From Chengkuizengella sp. SCS-71B (lineage in GTDB: Bacteria > Bacillota > Bacilli > Paenibacillales > KCTC-33759), in the NCBI RefSeq assembly GCF_040100845.1, contig NZ_JAZHSH010000001.1:3518501-3582500 (forward strand): DNA of 64,000 nt. The letters run 5' to 3'. The notes beneath the pieces are model-generated. The model saw only the letters and a list, made by a program, of their open reading frames with translations. It was not told where the DNA came from and did not search any database. A program made the position numbers and the translations under genes. Shown one piece after another: positions 38,014 to 47,310 of the stretch. The stretch's first letter is position 1, and each line of letters begins with the position of its first letter.

Positions 38014-39075
38014 CTATTGTATTTTAATCTCAGAGCCCACAGGCACTATATGTATCCATGTTTTACCTGATAATAATGGAATCTCTTGTTGGTTTTCATC
38101 AAAAGCACGAATGATCCCATGAACATATTCCCATGTAATTGATTTTACTTTTCCTGCTTGAAGAATGTACCCTGTACCTGGACCGTGAACATCTACATCT
38201 CTTCGCCCAACATTGTCTAAAACATAATGATTCGCTTCAGCAATAAGAATATTGTTTGCTATTAATTGCTCATCTGTTTCTCGATCTTTGTGTGCTTCCC
38301 CTTGCATATAACGATAGTACACATTTTCTTCTTCGTTAAATTCATAGTTTACTTTATATCCAAGTAGATACGGGATTTCAACTTGATTGGCAGGATCTCC
38401 ATCGAGAATTGTCTCTACATCAGCGAATGTCAACTCTACATCTGTCCATGTTTCACGGTATCCTTTATTTGCTGCACCATTACGTATTAATTCAGTATTA
38501 GTGTATAGATTATGTGGAGGTCTACGATCATCACTTCGCCAGTAATAAGCTCCATCTCCATATACCTCATCAAAATTAGGAAGACCACGCCCAGAAATCA
38601 TATTCATTGCTTCCTGACTCCAGCCAGCATGAACAATTAATGCGTCTAATCCATCACCAATTTCAACAAAATAAGGTCTAATACTGCGAACAGGTCCAAT
38701 AATTTCTGGTGATTCACTTTGAAAAACAGATACAAATCTTGTGATTTCACCTTCAGCTAGAATCTCATAAACAATATCTGCTAGATGTAATCCACTCTGA
38801 GGTCTTGCCAATGGTGAATTTTCCACCATAACCATAACCGGACGCTGCACTGCTTCTTCTTCCGTTCCTATTCCGGTTAACGGAAAAACATAAGGATAGT
38901 CAATTTCAGGCACCTCAACTGGTTCAATTGATTCTTCAACAATTGGTTCTTCTTCAACTACTTCTACAGACTCTATAACTTCTTCTGCTTCATTTGGCAG
39001 GGTTTCCGCACACCCAACAAAAAATATGGAACAACATAAAACAAAGATAAATAACCCTGAACTTCTCATTCTCAC
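38014..39075 (-). CDS. yerB: YerB-like DUF3048 lipoprotein
   Basis: A 353-aa lipoprotein starting at GTG with AGGTGG 8 nt upstream. Signal and lipobox FVGC (Cys about 22), then an acidic linker, then DUF3048 domains: PVMVMVENSPLARPQSGL (about 78), ESPEIIGPVRSIRPYFVEI (about 122), and the C-terminal DUF3048_C (GRRDVDVHGPGTGYILQAGK, about 300). Extracytoplasmic; function uncharacterised. Confidence 0.9.
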   Translation of the reverse strand: MRMRSSGLFIFVLCCSIFFVGCAETLPNEAEEVIESVEVVEEEPIVEESIEPVEVPEIDYPYVFPLTGIGTEEEAVQRPVMVMVENSPLARPQSGLHLADIVYEILAEGEITRFVSVFQSESPEIIGPVRSIRPYFVEIGDGLDALIVHAGWSQEAMNMISGRGLPNFDEVYGDGAYYWRSDDRRPPHNLYTNTELIRNGAANKGYRETWTDVELTFADVETILDGDPANQVEIPYLLGYKVNYEFNEEENVYYRYMQGEAHKDRETDEQLIANNILIAEANHYVLDNVGRRDVDVHGPGTGYILQAGKVKSITWEYVHGIIRAFDENQQEIPLLSGKTWIHIVPVGSEIKIQ

Positions 39076-39181
39076 GAATTAACCACCTGCTATAAATTTT
39101 TTGATAGATTTGGCATTTCTATTAAACCATAGATTAGATAAATTTTACAGATAAAAATTTCCTCTATTTCCATTTCAGTTA

Positions 39182-39322
39182 TTCTATCGTGAAAAAGAAA
39201 ATGAAGGTATGGTTGCACAAATAGAGGTTATAGCTAATCTAAATGGAACAAAAACTCCTATCGGAGTCTCTCGAGGAGGTAGCCGAATACTTCTTTACAC
39301 TTATCATAAATTAAATAATTAA
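39182..39322 (+). pseudogene. Possible 3' gene remnant
   Basis: A plus-strand frame reads FYREKENEGMVAQIEVIANL and then NGTKTPIGVSRGGSRILLYT before a stop at 39320. It looks protein-like in composition (VIANLNG, GVSRGGSRILLY) but has no start with a ribosome site and a stop just upstream. Family unrecognised. The rest of 39076-39492 is AT-rich with a terminator. Confidence 0.35.
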
Positions 39323-39445
39323 AATGTAGATAGTATAAGGGCAATAACGATTCTGCCTTCGTCTAGACTTGCCAATCATCGAGTTTTCTTTAGAGGTAGT
39401 TTTTGTGGAAACTTAGAATTTGAAATTTTATAATTCTTAAGTTAT

Positions 39446-39481
39446 AAAAAAGACGCTATCAAATTGACAGCGTCTTTTTTT
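39446..39481. terminator. Strong bidirectional terminator
   Basis: AAAAAAGACGCT...AGCGTCTTTTTTT with inner TCAA/TTGA pairing, 12 nt past the Bax-inhibitor gene stop. The A and T runs on the two sides allow function in both directions. Confidence 0.9.
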
Positions 39482-39492
39482 ATTCTTAAATA

Positions 39493-40161
39493 TTAATCTC
39501 TTGATAATCCCAAAAATTGTAACAGGTACAAAAATAAATTAATGAAACTTAGATATAAACTAAGCACAGCTAGTGGGATCATTTCGTCTGCAACTCCGTT
39601 TTTATAACGAGAAATATCATACAGGATAAATCCAGAAAAGATTAAAATCCCAGCGAATGAAATTGCAAGCCCCATTGCTCCTGTGTGTAAACCAGGAAGA
39701 AATAATCCAATTAAACTTAAACCAATTAATGCAAATAATCCAACCATCAAAAATCCGCCTAAAAAGCTAAAATCTCTTTTTGAATTATATGCATATACAG
39801 ATAACCCAACAAATATTAATACAGTTAACATTAAAGCTGTTGTAACTAATGATGCTCCACCGCTTGCTGCATAAGCTGCAATGACACTATACAACGTAAT
39901 CCCACTAATAAAACAAAAGATATACGTAAATGCATAACCAATTGGCTTTCCTCTACGACGAACAAACATAGAGGCCACAATCATGACTAATTGTACAATG
40001 ATAAGTGGAAACATTAATGCTGTTGGTACTTGTGTGCCTACTAAAGTTCCAACAAATGAGATCAATAGAGAAATCGTAAACATCCTCATTAACTTGTGAA
40101 ACGAATGATTATACGTATCCTCATACTCACCTGCAAACGTTTGGTTTTGTTGATACTCCAT
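39493..40161 (-). CDS. Bax inhibitor-1/YccA family membrane protein
   Basis: About 222 aa; the start at MEYQQNQ is chosen because GAGGA lies 10 nt upstream, whereas the ATG at 40188 has no site. Seven transmembrane helices fill residues about 35-222, with the family-typical TGITLYSV, FILYDISRYKNG and LYLSFINLFLYLLQFLG. The relative B. subtilis YetJ is a pH-sensitive Ca2+ leak channel; the same role is inferred. Confidence 0.9.
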   Translation of the reverse strand: MEYQQNQTFAGEYEDTYNHSFHKLMRMFTISLLISFVGTLVGTQVPTALMFPLIIVQLVMIVASMFVRRRGKPIGYAFTYIFCFISGITLYSVIAAYAASGGASLVTTALMLTVLIFVGLSVYAYNSKRDFSFLGGFLMVGLFALIGLSLIGLFLPGLHTGAMGLAISFAGILIFSGFILYDISRYKNGVADEMIPLAVLSLYLSFINLFLYLLQFLGLSRD

Positions 40162-40363
40162 AGAACTAAATTCCTCACTTTCAATCATAAATTCAAACAG
40201 ATAATATTATTTTACCATATATCTATATGTTTTGCTTTTCCATCTATGTATTTTTAATTGTCTCTTAAAATTGTGGATAAGTTGTTAACAAAATAACTAT
40301 AACCTGAAAACAAGTTGTGAACATGTTAACAATTTAAAAATATGTGTATACATACATATTACA

Positions 40364-40396
40364 AATGCCCTTACTCTTAATTTGAGTAACGGCATT
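40364..40396. terminator. Hairpin downstream of purD
   Basis: AATGCC-TTACTC pairs with GAGTAA-GGCATT. The T run is on the plus strand (TTTTTT), so on the minus strand it ends only in TTTG. It is the only candidate terminator after purD (65 nt past the stop). Confidence 0.5.
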
Positions 40397-40460
40397 TTTT
40401 ACGTATTTGTTAGTTCTGTAGCTCTAAGTAAACCTTTTTAATTTGTATTTGATCTTTCTA

Positions 40461-41726
40461 TTATTGTGCAACAAGTGCTTTTTTTGCTATATCCGTACGA
40501 TAATGTTTTCCTTCATAATCAATTTTTTCAACATCAGCATATGCTTTTTGTCTCGCTTCTTCAATATTTGTTCCAGTGGCTGTCACACCTACCAAACGAC
40601 CACCATTCGTTACAATTTGTCCATCTTTTAAAGCCGTTCCTGCATGGAATACAACAGAACTTTCTACTTCATCTAAACCATGCATAGGAATACCTTTTTC
40701 ATAAGCTCCTGGATAACCTCCAGAAGATAACACAACGCAAACCGCAGCTTCTTCACTCCAATTAATTTCTATTTCTTGCAATCTACCATTTATCGCCGCT
40801 AAAAAGATATCTGATAAATCTGTTTGCAAACGTGGAAGTACCACTTGTGTTTCTGGATCACCGAAACGACAGTTGAATTCAATCGTTTTTGGTCCAATTT
40901 CTGTAATCATCAGACCAGCATATAAAATACCTTTAAATGTTCTTCCTTCACTCACCATCGCTTTAGCTGCTGGTACTAGAATGGTTTCAATAGCTTCATC
41001 CACAACGGCTTGTGGAATATGAGGCACAGGAGAATACGTTCCCATCCCTCCTGTATTCGGTCCTTTATCTCCATTAAATATTGGTTTATGGTCTTGTGAG
41101 GGAACCATCGGACGAACGACTTCACCATCCACAAACGCTAATATTGACATCTCTTGCCCTTGCAAAAACTCTTCGATGACTACATGATTACCTGCTTCAC
41201 CAAACACCTTGTCCAACATCATGTCTTTTAAAGCCGTTTCTGCTTCTTCCATTGTCTGTGCAACAATAACACCCTTACCTGCTGCTAATCCATCCGCTTT
41301 AATCACAATAGGCAGCTTTTGTTTTTGTAAATACTGAAGTGCATTTTCATAAGATTCAAAAGATTCATATGCCGCTGTTGGAATATTATATTTTTTCATC
41401 AAATCTTTCGTAAATACTTTACTTCCTTCAATAATCGCTGCATTTTTCCTAGGACCAAATACAGGTATTTGGATGGATTCAAAGTAATCTACTATCCCAG
41501 CGAAAAGAGGGTCTTCTGGTCCGACTACAACGAAATCAATGTTTCTCTTTTTTGCAAATTGTCCTAACTCTTCGAAGTTATGTTCATTGATGTCCACACA
41601 TTCAGCCACTTCAGCAATGCCCGCATTCCCAGGTGCACAATAAATCTGCTCTACTTTTGGACTTTTGTTTAATGCCCATATGATTGTATGTTCTCTTCCA
41701 CCTCTACCTATGACAAGAACTTTCAT
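40461..41726 (-). CDS. purD: Phosphoribosylamine-glycine ligase PurD
   Basis: A 421-aa ATP-grasp enzyme joining phosphoribosylamine and glycine to GAR. VLVIGRGGREHTI (2-14), GPEDPLFAGIVD (about 75), LPIVIKADGLAAGKGVIVA (about 136) and GGMGTYSPVPHIP (about 218) are intact. AGAGGGGG lies 8 nt upstream. Last gene of the operon, separated from purH by 229 bp holding repeat copy C. Confidence 0.97.
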   Translation of the reverse strand: MKVLVIGRGGREHTIIWALNKSPKVEQIYCAPGNAGIAEVAECVDINEHNFEELGQFAKKRNIDFVVVGPEDPLFAGIVDYFESIQIPVFGPRKNAAIIEGSKVFTKDLMKKYNIPTAAYESFESYENALQYLQKQKLPIVIKADGLAAGKGVIVAQTMEEAETALKDMMLDKVFGEAGNHVVIEEFLQGQEMSILAFVDGEVVRPMVPSQDHKPIFNGDKGPNTGGMGTYSPVPHIPQAVVDEAIETILVPAAKAMVSEGRTFKGILYAGLMITEIGPKTIEFNCRFGDPETQVVLPRLQTDLSDIFLAAINGRLQEIEINWSEEAAVCVVLSSGGYPGAYEKGIPMHGLDEVESSVVFHAGTALKDGQIVTNGGRLVGVTATGTNIEEARQKAYADVEKIDYEGKHYRTDIAKKALVAQ

Positions 41727-41839
41727 TTTTTACCCCCTCTTTTTAAATAAGATACAACTTAGTAGTGCGATTTTTACCAAAACAGATTTTATGATTTATT
41801 CACTGTTTAGTTGAGTCATAATATCACAAGTTTGCTTTA

Positions 41840-41958
41840 TGATCCAAAAATATTTTGCGTACAGACGCCCACCTCTATAGGTGGGATTTTCAAATCAGGT
41901 GGAGCAGAGTCTCCATCTTATTTCTCGATGTTTAAGCAAAGCTTAAGCGAGTTCACTA
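41840..41958 (+). repeat. Two-hairpin dispersed repeat, copy C (purH-purD gap)
   Basis: A full copy: TGATCCAAAAATATTTTG start, TACAGACGCCCACCTCTATA hairpin 1, AAATCAGGTGGAGCAGAGTC hairpin 2 with its right arm CTCCATCTTATTT, then GATGTTTAAGCAAAGCTTAA and the tail CGAGTTCACTA. The last three bases (41956-41958) are the complement of the purH stop codon TAG, so the element ends exactly on that codon. Confidence 0.85.
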
Positions 41959-43497
41959 ATGTTTAAAATGTCTTACACCTGTAACTACCATGGCAATTCC
42001 ATGTTCATTCGCAACTTTTATAGATTCTTCATCTTTTATAGATCCACCTGGTTGAATGACTGCAGTTATTCCTGCTTTTGCAGCTAGCTCTAATGTATCA
42101 CCCATAGGGAAAAACGCATCAGAAGCTAATATAGATCCTTTTGCTTTTTCTCCTGCTTGTTGAATTGCAATATTTGCAGCACCCACTCTGTTCATTTGCC
42201 CCGCTCCTACGCCTATTGTCATATCATCATTTGCTAATATAATCGCGTTGGACTTCACATGTTTTACAACCTTCCAACCAAATAATAACTGCTTTAATTC
42301 TTCCTCAGTTGGTTTTCGCTCCGTGACAACTTTAATGTCTTCATCCGCTAACTGATACGTATCAACATCTTGAATTAACATCCCATCGTTCACTGATGTT
42401 ACAATGCGATTTTGTTTGTTAGGTTGTTGGGCTGCACCAAGTTTTAATAAACGAATGTTTTTCTTTTTTGTTAAAACTTCAATTGCTTCGTCTGTATAAG
42501 AAGGGGCAATAATAATTTCTAAGAAAATCTCATGAAGTTTTTCTGCTATTTCTTTTCCAATCTCACGATTAAAAGCGACAATACCACCAAAAATAGAAAC
42601 AGGATCTGCATCATACGTTTTTTGATAAGCCGCTTCAATCGTTTCTCCTATTCCTACTCCACAAGGATTCATATGTTTTATAGCTACTACCGCAGGTTCA
42701 TCAAACTCTTTTAAGATTTGTAAAGCCGCATTGGCATCGTTAATATTATTATAAGATAATTCTTTTCCGTGTAATTTCTCTGCTGTAGTAATATTCCCTT
42801 CATCTGCTAAAGGTTTACGATAAAATGCTGCCTTTTGATGAGGGTTTTCCCCATAACGTAAATCCTGCACCTTTTCATAGGTTATAGTATATCTTTCTGG
42901 GAATTCCTCACCCATTTGTTCTGATAAGTAATTTGAAATAAGGGAATCGTATGCTGCTGTATGGCGGAAGACTTTTGCAGCTAGTTTTTTTCTAGTCTCT
43001 AATGAAGTATCTTCGTTGCTTTTGATCTGTTCAATCACTTCAGTATAATCATTGGAATCCACAACTACCGTAACAAATGCATGATTTTTAGCAGCGGATC
43101 TTAACATCGTTGGTCCACCGATGTCGATATTTTCAATTGCATCTTCATAAGTCACGTCTGGTTTCTCTATGGTTTGTTGGAATGGATATAAATTAACGAC
43201 AACTAAATCAATATATTCCAAATCTAATTCTTTCATTTGTAGTTGATGTTTTTCACTGTCACGCACAGCTAATAGACCACTATGCACTGCTGGGTGAAGT
43301 GTTTTTACTCTACCATCTAACACTTCCGGAAAACCTGTCACCTCGGAAATTCCGATAACAGGTACACCTTTTTCTTCTAATAGTTTTTTAGTGCCTCCAG
43401 TAGAAATAATCTCAACACCTAATTTGGATAACTGATCAGCGAATTCTACAATTCCTGTTTTGTCCGACACACTGATCAACGCTCTTTTAATGCTCAC
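41956..43497 (-). CDS. purH: Bifunctional AICAR transformylase/IMP cyclohydrolase PurH
   Basis: A 513-aa enzyme for the last two steps to IMP. The start is GTG (VSIKRALISVSDKTG) with GGAGG 8 nt upstream; a longer frame to 43563 is rejected. Cyclohydrolase domain: ISTGGTKKLL, SEVTGFPEVLDGRVKTLHP; transformylase domain: KHMNPCGVG (about 266) and the C-terminal QPGGSIKDEE. Unusually, both neighbours are far away (571 and 229 bp) in a tight operon. Confidence 0.96.
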   Translation of the reverse strand: MSIKRALISVSDKTGIVEFADQLSKLGVEIISTGGTKKLLEEKGVPVIGISEVTGFPEVLDGRVKTLHPAVHSGLLAVRDSEKHQLQMKELDLEYIDLVVVNLYPFQQTIEKPDVTYEDAIENIDIGGPTMLRSAAKNHAFVTVVVDSNDYTEVIEQIKSNEDTSLETRKKLAAKVFRHTAAYDSLISNYLSEQMGEEFPERYTITYEKVQDLRYGENPHQKAAFYRKPLADEGNITTAEKLHGKELSYNNINDANAALQILKEFDEPAVVAIKHMNPCGVGIGETIEAAYQKTYDADPVSIFGGIVAFNREIGKEIAEKLHEIFLEIIIAPSYTDEAIEVLTKKKNIRLLKLGAAQQPNKQNRIVTSVNDGMLIQDVDTYQLADEDIKVVTERKPTEEELKQLLFGWKVVKHVKSNAIILANDDMTIGVGAGQMNRVGAANIAIQQAGEKAKGSILASDAFFPMGDTLELAAKAGITAVIQPGGSIKDEESIKVANEHGIAMVVTGVRHFKH

Positions 43498-43605
43498 GTA
43501 TTGTTCCTCCCTGTAAATTATATTTATTAATCCTTGAAATAGGATTTTCTCCGATCCATGCAACCAATTATCAGTAACCTATTATGATTTTGATAAATTG
43601 AATAG

Positions 43606-43805
43606 AAATAAAGGTATTTAATGGTCTTATATTGCTATTTTTAACACTCTTTTTAAAATAGCGGTATTTTTTGGTCTTAAATTCACTGTTTTTCACATTT
43701 TTATAGTAAAATCCAAGTAAATCACTGATATAAGGCCATTATTTACCTTTATTTATTATAGATGGCTTATCTGGGCTTAAATAAGACCGCTAATTACCGC
43801 TATTT
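43606..43805. repeat. 200-bp four-motif inverted element, copy 2
   Basis: Motifs at 43606-43630, 43656-43680, 43730-43754 and 43781-43805, offsets 0, 50, 124, 175 exactly as in copy 1. The first two read GGTATTTnnTGGTCTTA; the last two are inverted (fourth: ATAAGACCGCTAATTACCGC). Spacers (25, 49, 26 nt) share length but no clear sequence with copy 1. Confidence 0.85.
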
Positions 43806-43945
43806 TTTAAATCCAAAGGGTATCAGCTCATCCTAATCTAGAAATGGACTCCCGATAAAAGTAATAGGACTAAGCCACTTAGTTTCTCTTCACCTATTTA
43901 TTTACTTCTGGGTGTCCCTGAAAAGTATTTCGGATATTACATCAT

Positions 43946-44064
43946 TGATCCCAAAATATTTTGAGTACAGACGCCCACCTCTATAGGTGGGATCTTCAAA
44001 TCAGGTGGAGTAGAGTCTCCATCTGATTTCTCGATGTTAAAGCAAAGCTTAAACGAGTTCACTA
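43946..44064 (+). repeat. Two-hairpin dispersed repeat, copy D (purN-purH gap)
   Basis: Full copy, 119 bp like copy C: TGATCCCAAAATATTTTG, hairpin 1 CCCACCTCTATAGGTGGG, hairpin 2 with arms AAATCAGGTGGAG and CTCCATCTGATTT, tail CGAGTTCACTA. It ends 4 nt before the complement of the purN stop codon (44069-44071). Confidence 0.85.
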
Positions 44065-44068
44065 CTTT

Positions 44069-44686
44069 TCACTTTTTGGGATAAAGGCTAACTCTCCTAC
44101 CTTCTAACCTTACTCTCCCTTCAGCAATTAATTCAATCACTTCTGGATAAATTAGATGTTCAACTTTATGAATGTTTTGTTCTAGTTCTTCTATAGTATC
44201 TTTTTCATGAATATCTACTGGCTCCTGTTTAATAATCGGACCTGTATCCATACCATTATCTACAAAGTGAACAGTGACACCAGTTACTTTCACACCATAT
44301 TTATAAGCTTGCCCAATCGCATCTAAACCTGTAAAAGCAGGTAGTAATGAAGGATGAATGTTAATCATTTTTCCATAGTAAGGTTTGACCAAAGTATCCG
44401 TCACTAGGCGCATATAACCTGCAAGTACAATAAGGTCGATTTGTTTTTTTTGCAATTCGTTTACAATCTCTTGTTCATACATCTCTCTCGAAATGTAATC
44501 TTTCGGACGAAATACAAATACAGGAATTCCTGCTTTCTCAGCTCTTTCTATTACTTTTGCCCCAGGTCTGTCACAAACAAGAAGCTCGATATGGATATCC
44601 AGCTTCTGTTGATTGACATGATCTAAAATGGCTTGAAAATTTGAGCCACTTCCTGATGCAAATACAGCTATACGAAATGAACTCAT
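44069..44686 (-). CDS. purN: Phosphoribosylglycinamide formyltransferase PurN
   Basis: A 205-aa folate-dependent GAR transformylase. [12 protein letters not shown] (9-20), catalytic Asn-His-Asp in [17 protein letters not shown] (about 105) and [14 protein letters not shown] (about 138). It overlaps purM by 4 bp (ATGA) with GGAGAT inside the purM end. Confidence 0.96.
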   Translation of the reverse strand: MSSFRIAVFASGSGSNFQAILDHVNQQKLDIHIELLVCDRPGAKVIERAEKAGIPVFVFRPKDYISREMYEQEIVNELQKKQIDLIVLAGYMRLVTDTLVKPYYGKMINIHPSLLPAFTGLDAIGQAYKYGVKVTGVTVHFVDNGMDTGPIIKQEPVDIHEKDTIEELEQNIHKVEHLIYPEVIELIAEGRVRLEGRRVSLYPKK

Positions 44687-45726
44687 TTTATTTCATCTCC
44701 ATTAAATGTCACTATTTGATTCCCTTTTGTTACTTTACCAATTTGATAAATAGATTCACCTTGTTGCTCTGCAATGTGAATTACTTCCTCGGCATCGTTA
44801 GCAGATACGACGATAACCATACCAATTCCCATATTAAAAGTACGGAACATATCCGCTTTACCAATGTTCCCTTTACTTTGCAATAAAGAGAATATTGCTG
44901 GCACTTCCCAAGAACCATCTTCAATATCTACATTTACACCTTCAGGTAAAACACGAGGTATATTTTCAATAAATCCGCCGCCTGTAATGTGTGAAAGTCC
45001 TTTAAGTTGAACTTTTTCTAATATGGACAATACAGGTTTTACGTACAATTTAGTTGGTGTTAAAAGGACTTCACCAAGCTTGGCATTCAATTCATCTACA
45101 TAATCATCCAACTGGTATCCTGCGTCTTCCAGCAACAATTTACGAACTAATGAAAAACCATTGCTATGCACCCCACTTGATGCTAATCCAAGCACAACAT
45201 CCCCCTCTTGAATGGAAGAACCGTCAATCATTTTCTTTTTGTCTACAACCCCAACAACAAAACCAGCAATGTCATATTCTCCTTCAGCATACATACCTGG
45301 CATTTCCGCGGTTTCCCCACCGATTAATGCACAGCCGGATTGCTTACAACCATCAGAGATGCCTTTAACAATAGACTCGATTTTTTCTGGAATGACTTGA
45401 TCACAAGCTAAATAATCTAAGAAAAACAAGGGTTCTGCACCTTGAACGATAATATCGTTTACGCACATTGCTACAGCATCAATACCAATGGTGTCATGTT
45501 TGTCCATTGCAAATGCAAGCTTCAGCTTAGTACCAACACCGTCTGTTCCAGAAACAAGGATAGGTTCCTCATATTTATCTTTATTTAATGAAAACAAACC
45601 TCCGAATCCACCTAGATCCGTTAATACTTCTGGACGAAGTGTATTTTTGACGTGTTTTTTCATCCGTTCAACTGCTTCATTACCGGCGTTAATGTCTACA
45701 CCCGCCTGTTTATAAGCATCAGACAT
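44683..45726 (-). CDS. purM: Phosphoribosylformylglycinamidine cyclo-ligase PurM
   Basis: A 347-aa AIR synthetase. [12 protein letters not shown] (about 60), [20 protein letters not shown] (about 85), [14 protein letters not shown] (about 150) and [16 protein letters not shown] (about 240) are conserved ATP/substrate segments. AGGAGTGAGAGG precedes the ATG. Length normal. Confidence 0.96.
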   Translation of the reverse strand: MSDAYKQAGVDINAGNEAVERMKKHVKNTLRPEVLTDLGGFGGLFSLNKDKYEEPILVSGTDGVGTKLKLAFAMDKHDTIGIDAVAMCVNDIIVQGAEPLFFLDYLACDQVIPEKIESIVKGISDGCKQSGCALIGGETAEMPGMYAEGEYDIAGFVVGVVDKKKMIDGSSIQEGDVVLGLASSGVHSNGFSLVRKLLLEDAGYQLDDYVDELNAKLGEVLLTPTKLYVKPVLSILEKVQLKGLSHITGGGFIENIPRVLPEGVNVDIEDGSWEVPAIFSLLQSKGNIGKADMFRTFNMGIGMVIVVSANDAEEVIHIAEQQGESIYQIGKVTKGNQIVTFNGDEIK

Positions 45727-45870
45727 TTCCTCTCACTCCTCAAGAACAAATAAGTTATTTACCGTTTATCACAGGACGTAGCAATATTTTAGATGGAATC
45801 ATCTATTGAATTTGAAATGATGCTAATCTATCCCACAAGAAACCGTGTGATTTTAGTAGTCCATCATATC

Positions 45871-47310
45871 TCAACAAGATGGCACTTTCGTTGGATATTT
45901 CTCATCAAAACATGCAAAACACATCCCATGGGTTTCCACATTTTTACCTACAGATTTGATTAATCCTTCTTGACTTAAAAAGTAGAGTGAATCTGCATTA
46001 ATCGTTTGTCTGATTTCTTCAACCGATTTGGCAGACGCAATTAGTTCTTCTCTACTTGGTGTATCAATCCCATAAAAACAAGGATTCTGAAATGGAGGTG
46101 AAGTGATTCTTACGTGTACTTCTGTCGCCCCTGCTTCTCGAAGTAAATTAACAATTCTTTTGCTTGTCGTTCCACGCACGATAGAATCATCAATCATAAT
46201 GACACGTTTCCCTTCTACAACTTTGCGAACGGCACTCAGCTTCATTTTTACACCTTGTTCACGCAACTCTTGGTTCGGCTGAATGAAAGTCCTACCTGTA
46301 TATCTATTTTTAATCAAACCTAATTCGTATGGAATTCCAGTTTGTTCTGCAAAACCTATCGCGGCTGAAATACTTGAGTCAGGTACACCTGTAACTACAT
46401 CTGCATCTGTAAATGCTTCCGTAGCTAACTGTCTTCCCATCTGTTTACGAACGGTATGAATATTATTATTTTCAATATCACTGTCTGGTCGTGCAAAATA
46501 AATATATTCCATAGAGCATAGAGCTCGTTGTTTAGGTTCAGAAAAACGATCTTCTCTCAAACCACCCTCATCTAAAATAATCATTTCTCCAGGATTCAGA
46601 TCACGAACTGCCGTCGCTCCAACCGCATCAAATGCACATGTTTCCGAAGTAAACAAATAAGCATCACCAAGTTTCCCCATTGAAAATGGACGTAATCCAT
46701 GAGGGTCTAAAGCAGCAATTAATTTGTGCTGTGTCATAAATAAAAATGCAAATGCTCCATCCACTTGTTGTAAAGCTTCCTTCACAGCCTCTTCAAGCTG
46801 TTCATGTTTAGATCTAGCAATTAAATGAGCTACAACTTCGGTGTCACTTGAAGTTTGAAAGATGGAACCCTGTTGTTCTAATTTTTTTCTTAATTCAGGT
46901 GCATTCACTAAATTTCCATTAGTTGCGAGTGCTAAATCCCCTTCTTTATATTTAAAAACAAGAGGTTGAGCATTATTAATTCCACTCTCACCTGAAGTAG
47001 AGTAACGAACATGTCCTATTCCAATGGAACCGGCTAAATCAAGGAGTTTATCATTCTCAAAAGTCTCTTTTACTAAACCCATACCCCGATGATAATGAAA
47101 TTGTGTACCATCTGAAGTACAAATCCCCGCACTTTCTTGACCTCTATGCTGTAAAGAATGAAGTCCATAATAAGAAAGGAAAGAAGCCTCAGCGTGTCCA
47201 AACACACCAAAGACTCCACACTCCTCTTTTAATTTATCAAACAATGCAGTATCCATTCCCTCATTATAATAATTGCCTGTCCAAAGTGGGTATTTTACTT
47301 CATAAGACAT
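45871..47310 (-). CDS. purF: Amidophosphoribosyltransferase PurF
   Basis: A 479-aa enzyme committing PRPP to purine synthesis. Start at [10 protein letters not shown] with AAGGA 9 nt upstream. A propeptide of about 27 residues precedes the catalytic Cys of [11 protein letters not shown], as in Bacillus-type PurF. PRPP loop [16 protein letters not shown] (about 353) and the Cys residues for the Fe-S cluster, including [11 protein letters not shown] near the C-terminus, are visible. It overlaps the end of purL by 16 bp. Confidence 0.96.
   Translation of the reverse strand: MSYEVKYPLWTGNYYNEGMDTALFDKLKEECGVFGVFGHAEASFLSYYGLHSLQHRGQESAGICTSDGTQFHYHRGMGLVKETFENDKLLDLAGSIGIGHVRYSTSGESGINNAQPLVFKYKEGDLALATNGNLVNAPELRKKLEQQGSIFQTSSDTEVVAHLIARSKHEQLEEAVKEALQQVDGAFAFLFMTQHKLIAALDPHGLRPFSMGKLGDAYLFTSETCAFDAVGATAVRDLNPGEMIILDEGGLREDRFSEPKQRALCSMEYIYFARPDSDIENNNIHTVRKQMGRQLATEAFTDADVVTGVPDSSISAAIGFAEQTGIPYELGLIKNRYTGRTFIQPNQELREQGVKMKLSAVRKVVEGKRVIMIDDSIVRGTTSKRIVNLLREAGATEVHVRITSPPFQNPCFYGIDTPSREELIASAKSVEEIRQTINADSLYFLSQEGLIKSVGKNVETHGMCFACFDEKYPTKVPSC

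Larger units (their letters stand above)
43498..44068. other. Repeat-filled gap between purN and purH
   Basis: 571 bp without a gene inside an operon whose other gaps are at most about 145 bp. It holds the second copy of the 200-bp four-motif element and repeat copy D; 43806-43945 shows nothing recognised. Confidence 0.8.

Noticed and set aside
40271-40281. Perfect DnaA box (TTATCCACAA on the minus strand) as a replication origin
   Set aside because: Only one clear box, with no cluster, no DnaA/DnaN genes and no unwinding element recognised; single boxes occur by chance in AT-rich DNA.
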